Translations under genes and position numbers: made by a program
Part shown: one piece after another, positions 33,138 to 43,847 of the stretch
Layout: every line of letters begins with the position of its first letter
Numbering within the stretch: position 1 is the first letter of the stretch
Origin: Ascarosepion bandense
Taxonomy: Eukaryota; Mollusca; Cephalopoda; Sepiida; Sepiidae
Length of the DNA stretch: 64,000 nucleotides
Direction of reading: 5' to 3'
Assembly (NCBI GenBank): GCA_037127315.1
Contig: JBBBDQ010000750.1
Coordinates: forward strand, 4,065,501-4,129,500
The notes under the pieces: model-generated
What the model saw: the letters and a program-made list of their open reading frames with translations, nothing else
Databases searched by the model: none
What the model was told of the DNA's origin: nothing

Positions 33138-33178
<41 letters not shown>
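33138..33178. repeat. (TA)n microsatellite at the PLE 2 border
   Basis: About 20 TA units directly abut the right terminus. Confidence 0.95.
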
Positions 33179-33182
<4 letters not shown>

Positions 33183-33188
33183 CAAAAA

Positions 33189-33300
33189 CTGAACACACAC
33201 CACTTACTTGCTCCATAAATTTCAACTATGCCAATCTCTTCAGGCAAAGTAGTTTCCCTGAAGAGACCTATGTAGCAAGTAAGTGGTCTGTGTTTGGTTC
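33189..33300. repeat. Compound hairpin, 112 bases
   Basis: Outer arms CACCACTTACTTGCT and AGCAAGTAAGTGGT, and inner arms ATCTCTTCAGG and CCCTGAAGAGACC, form two nested stems. It may be a foldback element or a terminal piece of another PLE. Confidence 0.7.
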
Positions 33301-34429
33301 TTTGACATATTGTTAGCTCTGCATATTCTGTTCATTTGTTTTGATTGTGCATTAGGCACTTTTTTGATCTCCTGCCTGCTATACCAACAAACACACAAAG
33401 GGTGGTGATGAAATCAAATGTGTGGATTATTTCCTGGAAAGTTAAGCTCCACTTTTTATATTCACACTATCAGCACTTTCTTCTACGCTGATTTTTGTTT
33501 CACCTCTACCAAATCTTGCAAAGCCAAATGACAACAGGCAATAGATGACAGGAGCTGGTTTTGGTGAAAATGGAAGTTTCTAGTCTTGAACTTACATGTT
33601 GGCAGCAAATTTAGTCATCAATGCCATCATCATAAAGCAAAGAAGAAATTAAATTCCTGGATATGAGATATAGCCGACAATGAATATATACAAACATTTT
33701 AAGCTATTTTATTGGTAATCAAAGAGTATATTATTGCTGGAAGCTATTTTGTAGCATATAGATGAACTTATGTTTATAAAGAAACTACTATGAAACAGTT
33801 TAGATACCCTAAAATAATTGCAGTATTATGGCAACTATAAAAAATGTGATAGAAGAGTTCTTTTTTGTGAAAGAATAAATACTCTGTGCTAAGATCTCAA
33901 AAAGAATTATTTTATTGGATCATATGTAACATCCAGTATTTCATAGGCTAATGTTTACCTAAATGCTGTATACTTATATACACCTAACTGTGAAGTAATT
34001 GGCCATGGTTAAGTGTAATTGACAAAATATGTAAATGTGTGTGCGTATATATAAAGAACAAAGCATACCTTAACCCAGGCCTCTACACTGTGTTTAGATT
34101 TTAAGTGACTGGGGGCAAATAGTTAATATGCAAAAGTTTGTTGCTGGAGTTGGATTAAGAAATTAATTTTTTTAAAAATAAATTTTCACTTTTATATTTT
34201 ATATTTGGATTAACTTAAGTTTATTATTTAAGATACTGAAATAAGTATAATGTTTATTTATTTTATTTGATCTTTTGATATTTTATCTTTAAACAAAAGT
34301 TTATGGTGTAAAATTCACAGGTGCCATTTAGAATTTTATCACAAAGTTAATTTAAATTTAATAATTTTCTCTATGCCATTGTTCTTCAACAATGACCATA
34401 TTACATAAAAACATTCTGTGAATAATTTT
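33301..34429. other. Unassigned AT-rich sequence
   Basis: No gene or repeat is recognised in about 1.1 kb. Confidence 0.4.
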
Positions 34430-35460
34430 TTTATTTAACAGAACAGGTTTTTAAAAAAAGTATGTACTCTCATGAATGACCTCAACCTACAGAAAGAATA
34501 CACTAACCGCATGAAAATCAAATACAAGGAGCAAATTAGAAAAGGACACTCGAAATGGGACTCATTAAAGGAAGTGATAGTGACATCAGCAAACAACATT
34601 GCCCCAAAGGAAATCAGGCACAGAAGTAAAAATGAGTGGATGACTGAAGAGATTCTTGACATGATGCATAGGAGGCAGAAAATGATATCAAGACATAGAA
34701 TGGAATACAGGAAACTACACAAGGAAGTAAGGAGAAAATGCAGACAGGCTAAAGAGCAATGGCTTAATGACAAATGTGCAGAAGTAGAGAGACTGAGCAG
34801 GCAAAATAAAGCAGACATGCATAAAGAAATAAAAGAACTGGCAGGACAAAAAACCTGCTCTTCAACAGGATGTATAAAATCCAAGGATGAAACAATCATA
34901 TTGGAGAAAGAGAAAATACTCCGATGATGGGAAGAATATATAAAAGATCTTTTCCATGACAAGAAAGTGCAACCGATAATACACAAAGATGAGGACGGAC
35001 CGGAAATATTGAAGTGTGAAGTGGAATCTGCAATAGCCAAACTGAATAGAAACAAAGCAGCTGAACCAGGCAGTATAGTAATAGAGCTGCTGATAGCCCT
35101 GGAAGAATTTAGTATATAGAAAATTACAGAAATATTAAAGGAAATTTATAATAGTGGTGTAATACCAAATGACCTCAGCAAGTCAATCTTCATAGCACTC
35201 CCTAAGAAGCCAGATACAAATGAGTGCACACCCCACAGAACCATCACTTTAATAAGCCATATAACAAAACTAATTGTCCGAATCCTGATGAATAGAGTGA
35301 AAAGCAGAATCAGGTCGAGAACAGTGCAGGTTCGTCAAAGACACTGGAACAATGAACACCATATTTATGATTAAGATGCTCTCCGAAAGGGCTTGTACCT
35401 ATGTTTTATCGATTATACAAAGGCATTTGACAAAATGGTGTTTCTCAGTTTGATTTTGTT
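34430..35460 (+). pseudogene. LINE A endonuclease-RT linker and N-terminal RT relic
   Basis: A 151-codon open frame at 34472 contains WMTEEILDMMHRRQKM and KEVRRKCRQAKEQWLNDKC, the basic region between endonuclease and RT typical of this LINE type. Past a stop, the frame continues with NRNKAAEPGSIVIELL, LSKSIFIALPKKPDTNEC, RTITLISHITKLIVRILMNR and FIDYTKAFDK, ending at about 35440. The YADD half is missing. It is truncated at both ends, on the same strand as TECPR2. Confidence 0.85.
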
Positions 35461-35689
35461 ACGTATTCACTACACCCAGTAAAATACAATTATTCAAAAA
35501 TTTTAATAAGGAAAGTTCAGTGTCCTTGAGTATATGCACTGATTCCTTAAGTTTTTGTATTTTCCAGTGGCATTCTCTATCTATTATTTCAACTTCATTC
35601 CTCAGGGGGAAGTGATCTCCTTTTTTTTCCTCCATGTGTGATCAGCTATGCCTGATTTGTCTATTTCACCTTGTGTTGTGGCCTTGCAT

Positions 35690-35770
35690 TAATTTTGTAG
35701 TCTTATCTTAAGAGGTTGGTGTGTTTCTCCTTTATATTTCTTACCACAGCTGCATGGGGGAAAATTAATA
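35690..35770. repeat. Short segment shared with 2690-2770
   Basis: This is the partner of the unclassified repeat fragment at 2690-2770. Confidence 0.35.
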
Positions 35771-35784
35771 CACTGATGTCCTCA

Positions 35785-36085
35785 GGGACACATGGCCCAG
35801 TGGATAAAAGCATTTATTGGATCCAGTGACTTAACCCAAAAAGTTGTGTGTTCAATACCTAGTGACAGTAGTGACAAACAAAAAGTTAGAGAGTTGAGTT
35901 AAATGGAGATAACTAAGACATCTGGAAGTGACATGACTCATGGAACGAGAACAATCTTCTCCAGTGATTGAAATAAAAGGTTCAATTCAAAATTCCAGTT
36001 ACCTGAAAAAGATTGAAGCGTACAACAGCCAAAATGTTGTGAATAGGACAATAAATAGTCCAAACAATGTAAATACCTTATCTCA
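35785..36085 (+). mobile_element. SINE S1, full-length copy
   Basis: The tRNA-like head has A box TGGCCCAGTGGATAAA at about 35796 and B-box-like TGTGTTCAATACCTAG at about 35848. The body carries AAATAAAAGGTTCAATTCAAAATTCC. The tail ends ATAAATAGTCCAAACAATGTAAATAC, matching 57600-57670. A Pol III-driven retroposon is inferred from the boxes. Confidence 0.75.
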
Positions 36086-36589
36086 GAAATATAGACAAAT
36101 ATTGCTTTCTGATCGTATAAAATTATATTTTCTGTCATCACTTGGTATAAAGAAATCAACTCCTTTAAACATCATATAAAAATGTCTCTGATTTATGGGG
36201 AATGAAGTGATTTTTGTGCTTTTTGTGCTTTTAATTATTTTATGGTAGAACTTATTTTTATTCTTTCTTGTGTATCAGCATTTATAGAAATAAATCAATG
36301 ATTGTCACCTGATTCTTAATATCATATATAATTGCTAATTAACTAATTACTAGATATTACTGACAATTCCCCTGCTAAAAATGGTTGCCAGTTGCATGGT
36401 TAAGGATCACCTTGATAAACAGACATAACTGAATCTCACAACAATATCATGTGATGTTCATACATAGCCTTGTAGTAGTGGCCATGATATAAAGAGATGT
36501 ACATGTTACTTGCATGCATTTATTTTTATTGTTTAAGGTTTCAGTACAAAAATTTATATTAAATATCTACTTAATTGTCACTGGATCAC
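36086..36589. other. Unassigned AT-rich sequence
   Basis: Nothing is recognised. Confidence 0.4.
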
Positions 36590-36975
36590 ATGCAAGCAGA
36601 GAAAAATATCGTGTTTTAGTGCTTGGTAAATTTAACACTCACAAGTCATATTGAATACAAAAAAAACTTGGGTGAAAAAAAGTGTGTAAAGCCCCCTTGA
36701 TGAAACTATGTCCAAAAGATACGCATATGGTAAAGTATAAGGAGTATTTAGAGCGGCCAGATTCAGGATGTTGTGGAGAGTCATGATTACCTGTGTAAAT
36801 TAACACTTACAGGTCATATTGAAGGCAAAAAAAAGGGTGCAAAAAGCAAATAAATCCCACTTGATGACTAGATGATGAAACTATATTCAAAAGATAAACA
36901 AGTATGGTAAAGCATAAAGAGTATTTAGAGCAGCCTGTTTGAGGATATTGTGAAGAGCCATGATTTTCTACATCC
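36590..36975 (+). repeat. Tandemly duplicated LINE A 3' fragment
   Basis: Two units of about 170 bases (from about 36627 and about 36795) share CAGGTCATATTGAAGGC-like starts, ATGAAACTAT, TATGGTAAAG, AGTATTTAGAGC and GAGTCATGATT-like ends. Translated pieces (LTGHIEGKKK, ESHDY) match the LINE A C-terminus. Confidence 0.6.
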
Positions 36976-37119
36976 CGAAGATAAAAAAGAACTGCTTGAT
37001 CTTTCTATCTTGGTTTCATAGGAATAATTTTTAGTTGTGGTATCTGATAAATATTTTTATCTATCTCTCAGTATATGTGCTTGTATGGCTTGTATCATTC
37101 TTATAGCTTCTTTACCTGC

Positions 37120-38055
37120 TTTCTGTCCAAGTTTTTTTCTTTCTTCCTATTTTCCTTTTTCCTCATTTTCTACTTCCTCTTTTCCTTTTCTTACTTGTCT
37201 TTTTCCTTTTTTCTTCTTCTCCTTTTCCTCTTTCCTTTCTTCATCTTTTTCTACTTCCTCTTTTCTTTCATTCTATTTTCTTTATTCCTCTTTTCCTGCT
37301 TCTTTTCCAACTTTTCCTTTTTCTTCTCCCTCTTTTTCTACTTATTTTTCTTTTTCCCTTTTTCCTTCATTATCTTTTTCTACTTCCTCTTTTCCTTCAT
37401 TCCAATTTCTTTCTTTTTTCCTTTCTTCTTTTACTACTACTACTTTTCCTTTTCCCTCTTTTTCTACTTCTTTTTCTTTCCCCTTTTCTTTTGTTATCTT
37501 TTTATAGTTCCTCTTTTCCTTCATTCCATTTTCTTTCTCTTCTTTCTTCTTTTACTACTACTACTACTTTTCCTTCTCCCTCTTTTCCTACTTATTATTT
37601 TTCTTTTTTCCCTTTTCCTTCATTATCTTTTTCTACTTCTTTTTTTCTTCATTCCATTTTCTTCTTTCTTTTCTTTCTTCTTTTACTACTACTACTTTTC
37701 TTTCTCCCTTTTTTCCTATTTCCTCTTTTTCTTCATTCCATTTTCTTTTTTCTTCTTTTATTACTACTTTTTCTTCTCTATTTTTTCCTACTTATTTTTC
37801 TTTTTCCTATTTTCCTTCATTATTTTTTTATTTTCTCTTTTTCTTCATTCCAACTTCTTTCTTTTCTTTCTTCTTCTTTTACTACTAATAGTTTTTCTTC
37901 TTCTTCTTTTGCTACTTATTGTTCTTTGTCCCCCTTTTCCTTCTTTGAATTTCTCTTTTTCTTCCTTTCATTTTCCTTCCTGTTTTTTACTCCCTTTTTA
38001 CCATCTTCCCCTTTTGTTACTTTTCTTACTTCTTTTTTTTTTCTTCTTTTCCCTT
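37120..38055 (+). repeat. Polypyrimidine tract with higher-order repeats
   Basis: About 930 bases are almost entirely C and T. Recurring blocks TTCTTTTACTACTACTAC and CTTCATTCCATTTTCTTT repeat roughly every 70-130 bases. The open frame it gives on the plus strand is Phe/Leu/Ser low complexity and is not a credible protein. Confidence 0.9.
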
Positions 38056-38650
38056 CTGGTCAGGTGCCCCTGCTATTCTCCTCGAGCTTCTTGACAAAAT
38101 ACAACGGAGAATCTGTAATGTGATTGATACTGACTTGGCAGACCGCCTGCAGTCACTCTCTCACCGGTGTGACGTGGCTTCCTTGTGCCTCTTCAATAAA
38201 TACTTTCACGGCTTCTGCTTCGATGAACTTAGATCACTGGTGTCCCCTAGGTACGAATTTGCATGAGATACTAGATTAGCAACTAGGTCGCACCCTTTTA
38301 CAGTCAAACTGATAAAATGTAACCACAATTTATACTTCAACAGCTTCTTTTCTCGCACTTCTCGCCTGTGGAATTCCCTTCCACATACTTGTTTCTCCGA
38401 CAGCTACAATCTCCAGGAGTTTAAATGTAAGGCCAATAGACACCTCCTAACACACGAACTCGCATCTATTCTCTCAAACACTCTTCCCATCTACATCCTT
38501 ACCCGTCTATCACCCTCCTTCTGACATTTCCTATATCTCATATAGGAAATGTCTATATCACTCTTTCTCATCTCCTACCCTTATGTAACCCCCTGCGCAA
38601 TAGTGGCAGTGGAATGCCTTGCTTGGGGTGAAATGATTAAAAAAAAAATT
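38056..38650 (+). mobile_element. LINE B 3' fragment directly upstream of TECPR2 exon A
   Basis: Starting GGTCAGGTGCCCCTGCTATT, it follows the LINE B ORF2 end with stops. It ends GGGGTGAAATGATTAAAAAAAAA at about 38649. The fragment joins seamlessly to the polypyrimidine tract. Confidence 0.88.
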
Positions 38651-38718
38651 GTATTGAACAATCATTTAACATCTATGTTTTGTTTTCTTTCAATTAATTC
38701 TTTTTCCCTCCATTTCAG

Positions 38719-38844
38719 AGTAGCGAAGAGCTTGTGACCTGCGTCCAGCTTCAACATGGAATCAACTATCAAGTCGCTATTGGAACGTCCATGGGAGGCT
38801 TGTACATGTTTAACATACCCTCAAACATAATTACAAAAAACCAG
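38719..38844 (+). CDS. TECPR2: TECPR2 coding exon A (WD40 propeller, blade 1-2 region)
   Basis: This exon encodes 42 residues in phase 0 between a pyrimidine-rich acceptor (tttcag) and a gtaatt donor. The peptide runs from SSEELVTCVQLQ through IGTSMGGLYMFNIP. It resembles the human TECPR2 segment that reads as thresholded lookups of state followed by GTASGRVAVFQL, a WD40 strand pattern. TECPR2 is a cytosolic WD40 and tectonin-repeat protein linked in vertebrates to autophagosome formation and ER exit sites. The assignment rests mainly on this exon reading in order with the four that follow. The preceding exon, which should hold the start codon and about 75 residues, is not visible in 1-38718. 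A LINE B tail ends only about 68 bases upstream of the acceptor, so the polypyrimidine tract is squeezed between mobile DNA and the exon. Confidence 0.85.
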
Positions 38845-39776
38845 GTAATTTTAAACAATAAATTTTGAGTCTTTTTCATTTTGTTTATTATTTTCTTTAT
38901 TGTAGAGATGTCTACAAAAACGTGATAAAATTAATTATAATAACAAAAAGATTTTCTTGAAGCTTTTATTTTATTTTTAATTCAAAACTGATAAATTTAA
39001 TATTTCCAAGCAGCAAAATACAATGCTGTAAGCAGTTTTCAATTTGAAATTTATAAAATTTTTGAATTTATCACCATTTTTAGTAAATTGCTATAAAAAT
39101 GTAAATCTCTTTATTAAAAAAATCTTCCAAAAATAAAATATACTTTATTAAAACTATTTAAGCTATTTTATTAACTGATTTAAAGGATAAATAATCTGAT
39201 TTGAAATAACTGTTATTTACTTTTAGTTTAAAATATCGAAGAAATGCTTTTTTTAATATGACGGTAGCTTGTTTAGTTATGTTGACAGCTGGTTAACAAC
39301 TCCCTGATATCTCAATGATAGATTTTTATCTAATGTTGATCTACAGTAATAAAAAAACAATTAAGGAATAACAAGCACTTTTTAAGTCCTCAGTAATCTT
39401 AAAAATTTAAGAAAATATTCTCTGTAATCTAATGTTTTATTAAATTTTAGAGTATTTGGGCTTTAAATTTACTATAGTTATTGCTCTTATTTTCTGATAA
39501 TGTTGTATATGGGTGACTGCGTCTATTAAAATTAGTATGTTTATGCACATAGAAAAGCAATTCAAAATTCTTTTAAAAATATCCTAAATCATCAGATTGT
39601 AATAAACTGTAAAATATGATTAGTAAATATTGTTTTATTTAATAACAATATTCCCTGAGAGCTACACCATTGAAACTGAATTTGTAAAAGATGTTAAAAT
39701 ATCATAAATTATTCAATTAAAATTGTAAAAATGAAACCATATCTTGTAAAATTTTATTTTTCATGGAGAAAATGTT
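38845..39776. other. TECPR2 intron, AT-rich
   Basis: No feature is recognised. Confidence 0.5.
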
Positions 39777-41276
39777 TCAATATATATTATTATAAGAGTG
39801 GTGTATAATGTGTCCTTGGATCCATTTTTCTTTACTGTTGCAATAAACATTTGCAAGTATGGGTTGTCTTGGTACATATTTACATTTTACTGCTCCATAA
39901 TAATGGTTAAATTGTTCTTCCATCATTGTGTTCTTTTTTAGGGCAGGGTTCATAGTTGGATGGATGACATCGATATGTAAATGAACTTTACACTTCATCA
40001 GTGCTTCTGCTGAGGAATATCCATTAGGTGCATTTGAATTGTGTCTAGATCTGTAACTTCCAAGGAATATTTCCAATATTTCTTGTGTGGTTCCTCCTCC
40101 TTCAAGTTTGAGGACTGCTCTCTTAAAGGTATTAACAAAACACTCTACTTGTCCATTTGATTGTGGATGAAAAAGTGGTGTTCTAATGTGTTGAAAACCA
40201 TTCTGTGTACAGAAAGTTCATAATGCAACTGAAGTGTATGTGGCGCCATTATCAGAATCTAGTATCTGTGGAACTCCAAATCAAGTGAAGATTTGTTTTA
40301 ATTTAAAAATTGTTTCATCCGAGATGAGGCAATTCATCTGAAAAATTTCTGGCCATTTGTTGTAAGCATTAACAAAGATAAAATAATATATAAGCAAAGT
40401 CAATATGAAGGTGAGACCAGGATGATTCAGGGATAAGCCAGTGTAGTTTTCCTGAGATATTTTGCTGCCAGTTGGAACATGTACATACCAATTCCTCCAA
40501 CTGCTTGTTCATATTTGACCAGTAAGCATATCTGCATACTAGGGATTTCATACAGCTAATAACTTGATGACCATAATGAAATTGCTTTATCACTCTTTAA
40601 TGCAATAGGAATGGGGAAATCACATGTTCCACAAAAAGAAAACATCTGTTGAATTCTGACAATGAAGTTCAGGCAAAAAAGCACTGTAGTGACTAACCAA
40701 GCAAAAGAAAAAATGTGATTTATGTTTGTTGGAGCGGGCATGGTTTTTTTTTGCTGGGATATGTTTTGGGTCTGGTAATCTACCATTTTTGTTGAAAATG
40801 AACCCAAGATATTTGATCTGTTCTTGGAAAAATTCACACTTTTCTGTATGGATTCCATATTATTGACTTCAACTGAAAATAAAAAATAAACATTGCAAAA
40901 GTTCATCTTAATTTGTTCCAACAATGATGATGTCATCGATGAATACTGCAACTCCTGACAATCTAGGAGTTTCAGCATTCATTATTTGCCGGTTGGAAAA
41001 TGGCTGGTGCTGCTTTAACACTGAATCTAAGACAGTTAAATTTGAATAATCCCTTCTCGGGGTTGATAATAAGGAGCTCTTTGAACTCTTTGTCAACTTC
41101 CAATTGAAGAAAAGCATTGGAAAGGTCAATCTTTGCAAAGTAAATCTACAGCTGAGTTTTGTGAAAAGAGTCTCTGGTACTGGAAGTGGGTACTGATGTG
41201 CATTCAAAGAACCATTCTCACTGGTTGAGTAATTAGCATAGATACCCCCACTTATTTTAAACAGACACACGCACAA
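39777..41276 (-). pseudogene. Ty3/Gypsy pol relic (RT and integrase) in a TECPR2 intron
   Basis: On the minus strand 41276-40908 shows RT pieces: NAHQYPLPVPETLFTKL and AVFIDDIIIVGTN, the last being the FIDDI form of the catalytic YxDD box. Next, 40593-40369 holds the integrase zinc-binding region (HYGHQVISCMKSL, YWSNMNKQLEELVCTCSNWQQ). Then 40350-40080 gives VPQILDSDNGATYTS and HPQSNGQVECFVNTFKRAV from the catalytic core. RNase H is not visible. Stops and shifts are common, and no LTRs were found. Confidence 0.82.
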
Positions 41277-41564
41277 ACATCCTGCCTTTTATTTATATAT
41301 ATTATCGATTTTCTGCACTATTGTAAGAACTGCAACCTTGAAACTGCTGAATATTGTTTCTTATGTCTTTTTCTATGAGTGTATTAAATTTGATTAAAAT
41401 CCGACCATTCCTTCTATAACACGATTTTTTCGATTATTGATTTTCGATATTTATCGGGGGTACCTCGACACAAAACCTAGCTAAGAACACTCGCAGATGC
41501 TTATAGTACAACTGTGTAAATTTTCAAGAAAATTGGTTCAGCCATTTCGGAGTCTATAGGTAAC

Positions 41565-41566
<2 letters not shown>
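41277..41566. other. Unassigned intron sequence
   Basis: It contains GAAAATTGGTTCAGCCATTT at about 41530, a string common at the ends of invertebrate retroposons. Family not determined. Confidence 0.35.

Positions 41567-41568
<2 letters not shown>

Positions 41569-41607
<39 letters not shown>
41569..41607. repeat. (CA)n microsatellite
   Basis: There are about 19 CA units. Confidence 0.95.
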
Positions 41608-41609
<2 letters not shown>

Positions 41610-42104
41610 GTTCCATTTATAAATAAGTTTAGATTAGATTAGATGCATGTGTGTGTATGCAAAGGTACTGCAAAAGAAAAGTGTTACCTAAGGTTTAAAA
41701 TGAATTTTTAAAAATGATAAACTTTTGTTTTAAATTTTTTCTACAGGGAACATATCTGTAAAATTACTTGATAAATATAATGTGAATGCCTTTTTAATAT
41801 TTTTTACCTACCTAGTAATCTTAAAAGTTTAGGAAAATCTATAGTATAGTGATATTATTTTCCCCTATAATATATAAAAATAAAAAAATAAAAACTGTAA
41901 ATATTGCTCTACTAAGTATCGAGTATGCTTCAAAAAGTAAACTACTATGAACAGTAGACATTGAACTCATTTGTTTGTTCTACTCTTAAGATATATATAT
42001 ATATATATCAAAATCATATAATTTTTCTTTTTCTGTCTGAAATTTTGGTATGAGGATTTATCATTATTTACTCTACTTACATGCAGAATATTATCCTCTT
42101 CTTT
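41608..42104. other. Unassigned AT-rich intron
   Basis: There is a short TA tract at 41990-42008, and nothing else is recognised. Confidence 0.4.
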
Positions 42105-42325
42105 TTTGTTATCGCAGTGTTTCAGCTGTTGTGCTCTCTGGCCTTCATCAGGTGTACGTTGATCTGTGTAACCTACAGAGAATTCTAAACTGTATTAAAT
42201 AAAAGGTTTCATCTGAAATTCCTTGTTGCTTACCCAGATTGACATACACCTGGCGAAGGCCAGAAGGCACAATGGCTGAAATATTATAACAAACACAAAT
42301 ATGAGGACAATAGTCTACATATATT
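42105..42325. mobile_element. Foldback pair of SINE S1 tails
   Basis: GTTTCAGCTGTTGTGCTC and GGCCTTCATCAGGTGTACG at 42119-42155 are inverted at 42240-42290 as CACCTGGCGAAGGCCAGA and GGCACAATGGCTGAAAT. A spacer of about 90 bases matches the S1 body. Confidence 0.65.
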
Positions 42326-42334
42326 TTTTTTAAT

Positions 42335-43250
42335 CATATCACCCTGAGCAAGGCGGTAATGCCACTGATGCACAGGGGGCTATGTAGGAGTGTTTACTCT
42401 ATCTACTCCAATTGAAAAAAAAAAGAAAAGAGTGAAAAGATTGGAAAAGAGAAAGCCGGAAACCACATCCTAAGCAGGTAATAAGGGATGAGCCTCTTCA
42501 CCTGTTCAATAGATGTGGGTGGAGTGTGAACCGGCGATAGTTTACTCTATCTACTCCAATAGAAAAAAAAAAGAAAAGAGTGAAAAGATTGGAAAAGAGA
42601 AAGCCGGAAACCGCATCCTAAACAGGAAACAAGGGATGAGCCTCTTCACCTGTTCAATAGATGTGGGTGGAGTGTGAACCGGCGATAGTTTACTCTATCT
42701 ACTCCAATAGAAAAAAAAAAGAAAAGATTGGAAAAGAGAAAGCCGGAAACCGCATCCTAAACAGGAAACAAGGGATGAACCTCTTCACCTGTTCAATAAG
42801 ATGCACGGAGTTACTGGGTTTGGAAGAGAATGAGAAGACAAGAAAGGACAATAAAGGAACAGAATTCAGGATGACAGAAAATGATGATTGACATTGCATT
42901 AAAATCTTTGAAAATTTTAGGTGGTAGGTAAGCAAGTAAGGTAAGAAATACATGAAAAGTAACTATTAGAATAGAACTTATGATTATCTCTAGCTATTTC
43001 AACAGTAAAACAGTGAGACCTAATAGCCAATCTAGTCATATGCTTAAATTCACATAGTTATGGTACCAAGGAGGAGAGTTCATTATAACAACTGCCATGA
43101 AAATATTTATAGAAAAGACAGATGTCATGGTGGTGAGAAAGTATTTGAAGTTGAGATGCCAGGTAAGGACAAATAAGATTAGACCTACATTGGATTTTGT
43201 TGAGAATCTTGAGATATACTGCCCAGATATGGCAGCAATATATGTTATAA
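42335..43250 (-). mobile_element. LINE B 3' fragment carrying an internal tandem array
   Basis: The reversed terminus AATCATATCACCCTGAGC at 42334 begins the copy. The 3' UTR is interrupted at about 42391-42800 by a tandem array and then continues to about 43250 through the usual UTR and ORF end. The upper limit is about 40 bases from TECPR2 exon B. Confidence 0.75.
42392..42800 (-). repeat. 148-base tandem array of LINE B leader-like monomers
   Basis: Units start at 42392, 42541 and 42689 (TTTACTCTATCTACTCC). On the minus strand each contains TTGGAGTAGATAG, the block CGGTTCACACTCCACCCA, and TTGTTTCCTGTTTAGGA. This is the same order as the 5' leader of the long LINE B copy at 21404-21500. The third unit is partial. 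Confidence 0.85.
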
Positions 43251-43292
43251 TTTGTATGAAATCATAAATTTTATGCTTGTGTTATCTTGCAG

Positions 43293-43427
43293 GTCCCACA
43301 GCGCTTTTCAGTGCAGGATGTGCACAGTACACCTCTAACCTGCTTAGAGTGGAGCCCAAATGGCATGAAACTCTTCAGTGGGGATCAGAAAGGTGTAGTT
43401 GTGGGCACTGAAGTTGATTTCCAAAAA
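43293..43427 (+). CDS. TECPR2: TECPR2 coding exon B (WD40 blade)
   Basis: The exon has 45 codons in phase 0 at both ends, with acceptor cttgcag and donor gtgagt. It contains the very recognisable string WSPNGMKLFSGD followed by QKGVVV, nearly identical to the human TECPR2 WD40 segment WSPNGMKLFSGDDKG. This is the strongest single piece of evidence for the gene identity. The exon joins in frame to exon A (38844) and exon C (47792). A minus-strand LINE B remnant ends roughly 40 bases upstream of the acceptor. Confidence 0.93.
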
Positions 43428-43847
43428 GTGAGTAGTTCTTTGATATTTAACTCTTCTTTCCCCTTTTTCTGCAATGGTGTTTAGCAGCTTTGCTCTTCCT
43501 AACATCAAATATTCAAAATCAATGTTCATATGGTGAACATCATTGTGAAGGTTTCAATTTCTGTGTGTCATTCTTGAAACTTCCACAGTTCAACACTAAT
43601 CATCGGGAAAGTATCATTATGATATGAAGTAATGCCTGTGTACAAAATTTTTAATGTGGAGAAAGACATTGCATTTTTTTAATCGAGATAGGTGAGAAAA
43701 CATACCAGAATGGGGACAGCTGTACATAGCAATCACTTTGCCGATACAAATAAATAAAAATTAAAAATCCCTGTTTTGCTTTTTAACATATAGAGTATTA
43801 ATTTTCAAAAAGGTTTTATAAGAACAACTATGTTATATTTTTTTTTA
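43428..43847. other. TECPR2 intron, unassigned
   Basis: Nothing is recognised. Confidence 0.45.

Larger units (their letters stand above)
31125..33140 (+). mobile_element. Penelope-like element 2 with long inverted terminal repeats
   Basis: Two terminal segments of about 400 bases, 31138-31540 (minus orientation) and 32735-33137 (plus orientation), are near-identical reverse complements. They enclose about 1.2 kb with a broken endonuclease frame and a duplicated AT-rich 3' UTR block. Each terminus contains a hammerhead fold near its outer edge. PLEs are known for pseudo-LTRs in direct or inverted arrangement, which fits. The reverse transcriptase is deleted. Confidence 0.85.

Noticed and set aside
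33189..33300. Possible hammerhead ribozyme (CTGAAGA and GAAA strings)
   Set aside because: The order of helix I, core, GAAA and cleavage triplet cannot be satisfied on either strand; helix II pairs poorly and the triplet reads GGA.
34435..35055. 206-codon minus-strand frame
   Set aside because: It is antisense to the LINE A linker region, whose plus-strand translation has recognised motifs.
37075..38094. 339-codon open frame on the plus strand
   Set aside because: It is the translation of a polypyrimidine repeat, almost only Phe, Leu and Ser, and it runs into a LINE B fragment.
1..38718. Search for the TECPR2 start exon
   Set aside because: No frame with the expected N-terminal WD40 strands and a donor in phase 0 was found, so the exon probably lies upstream of the window or is split too finely to see.
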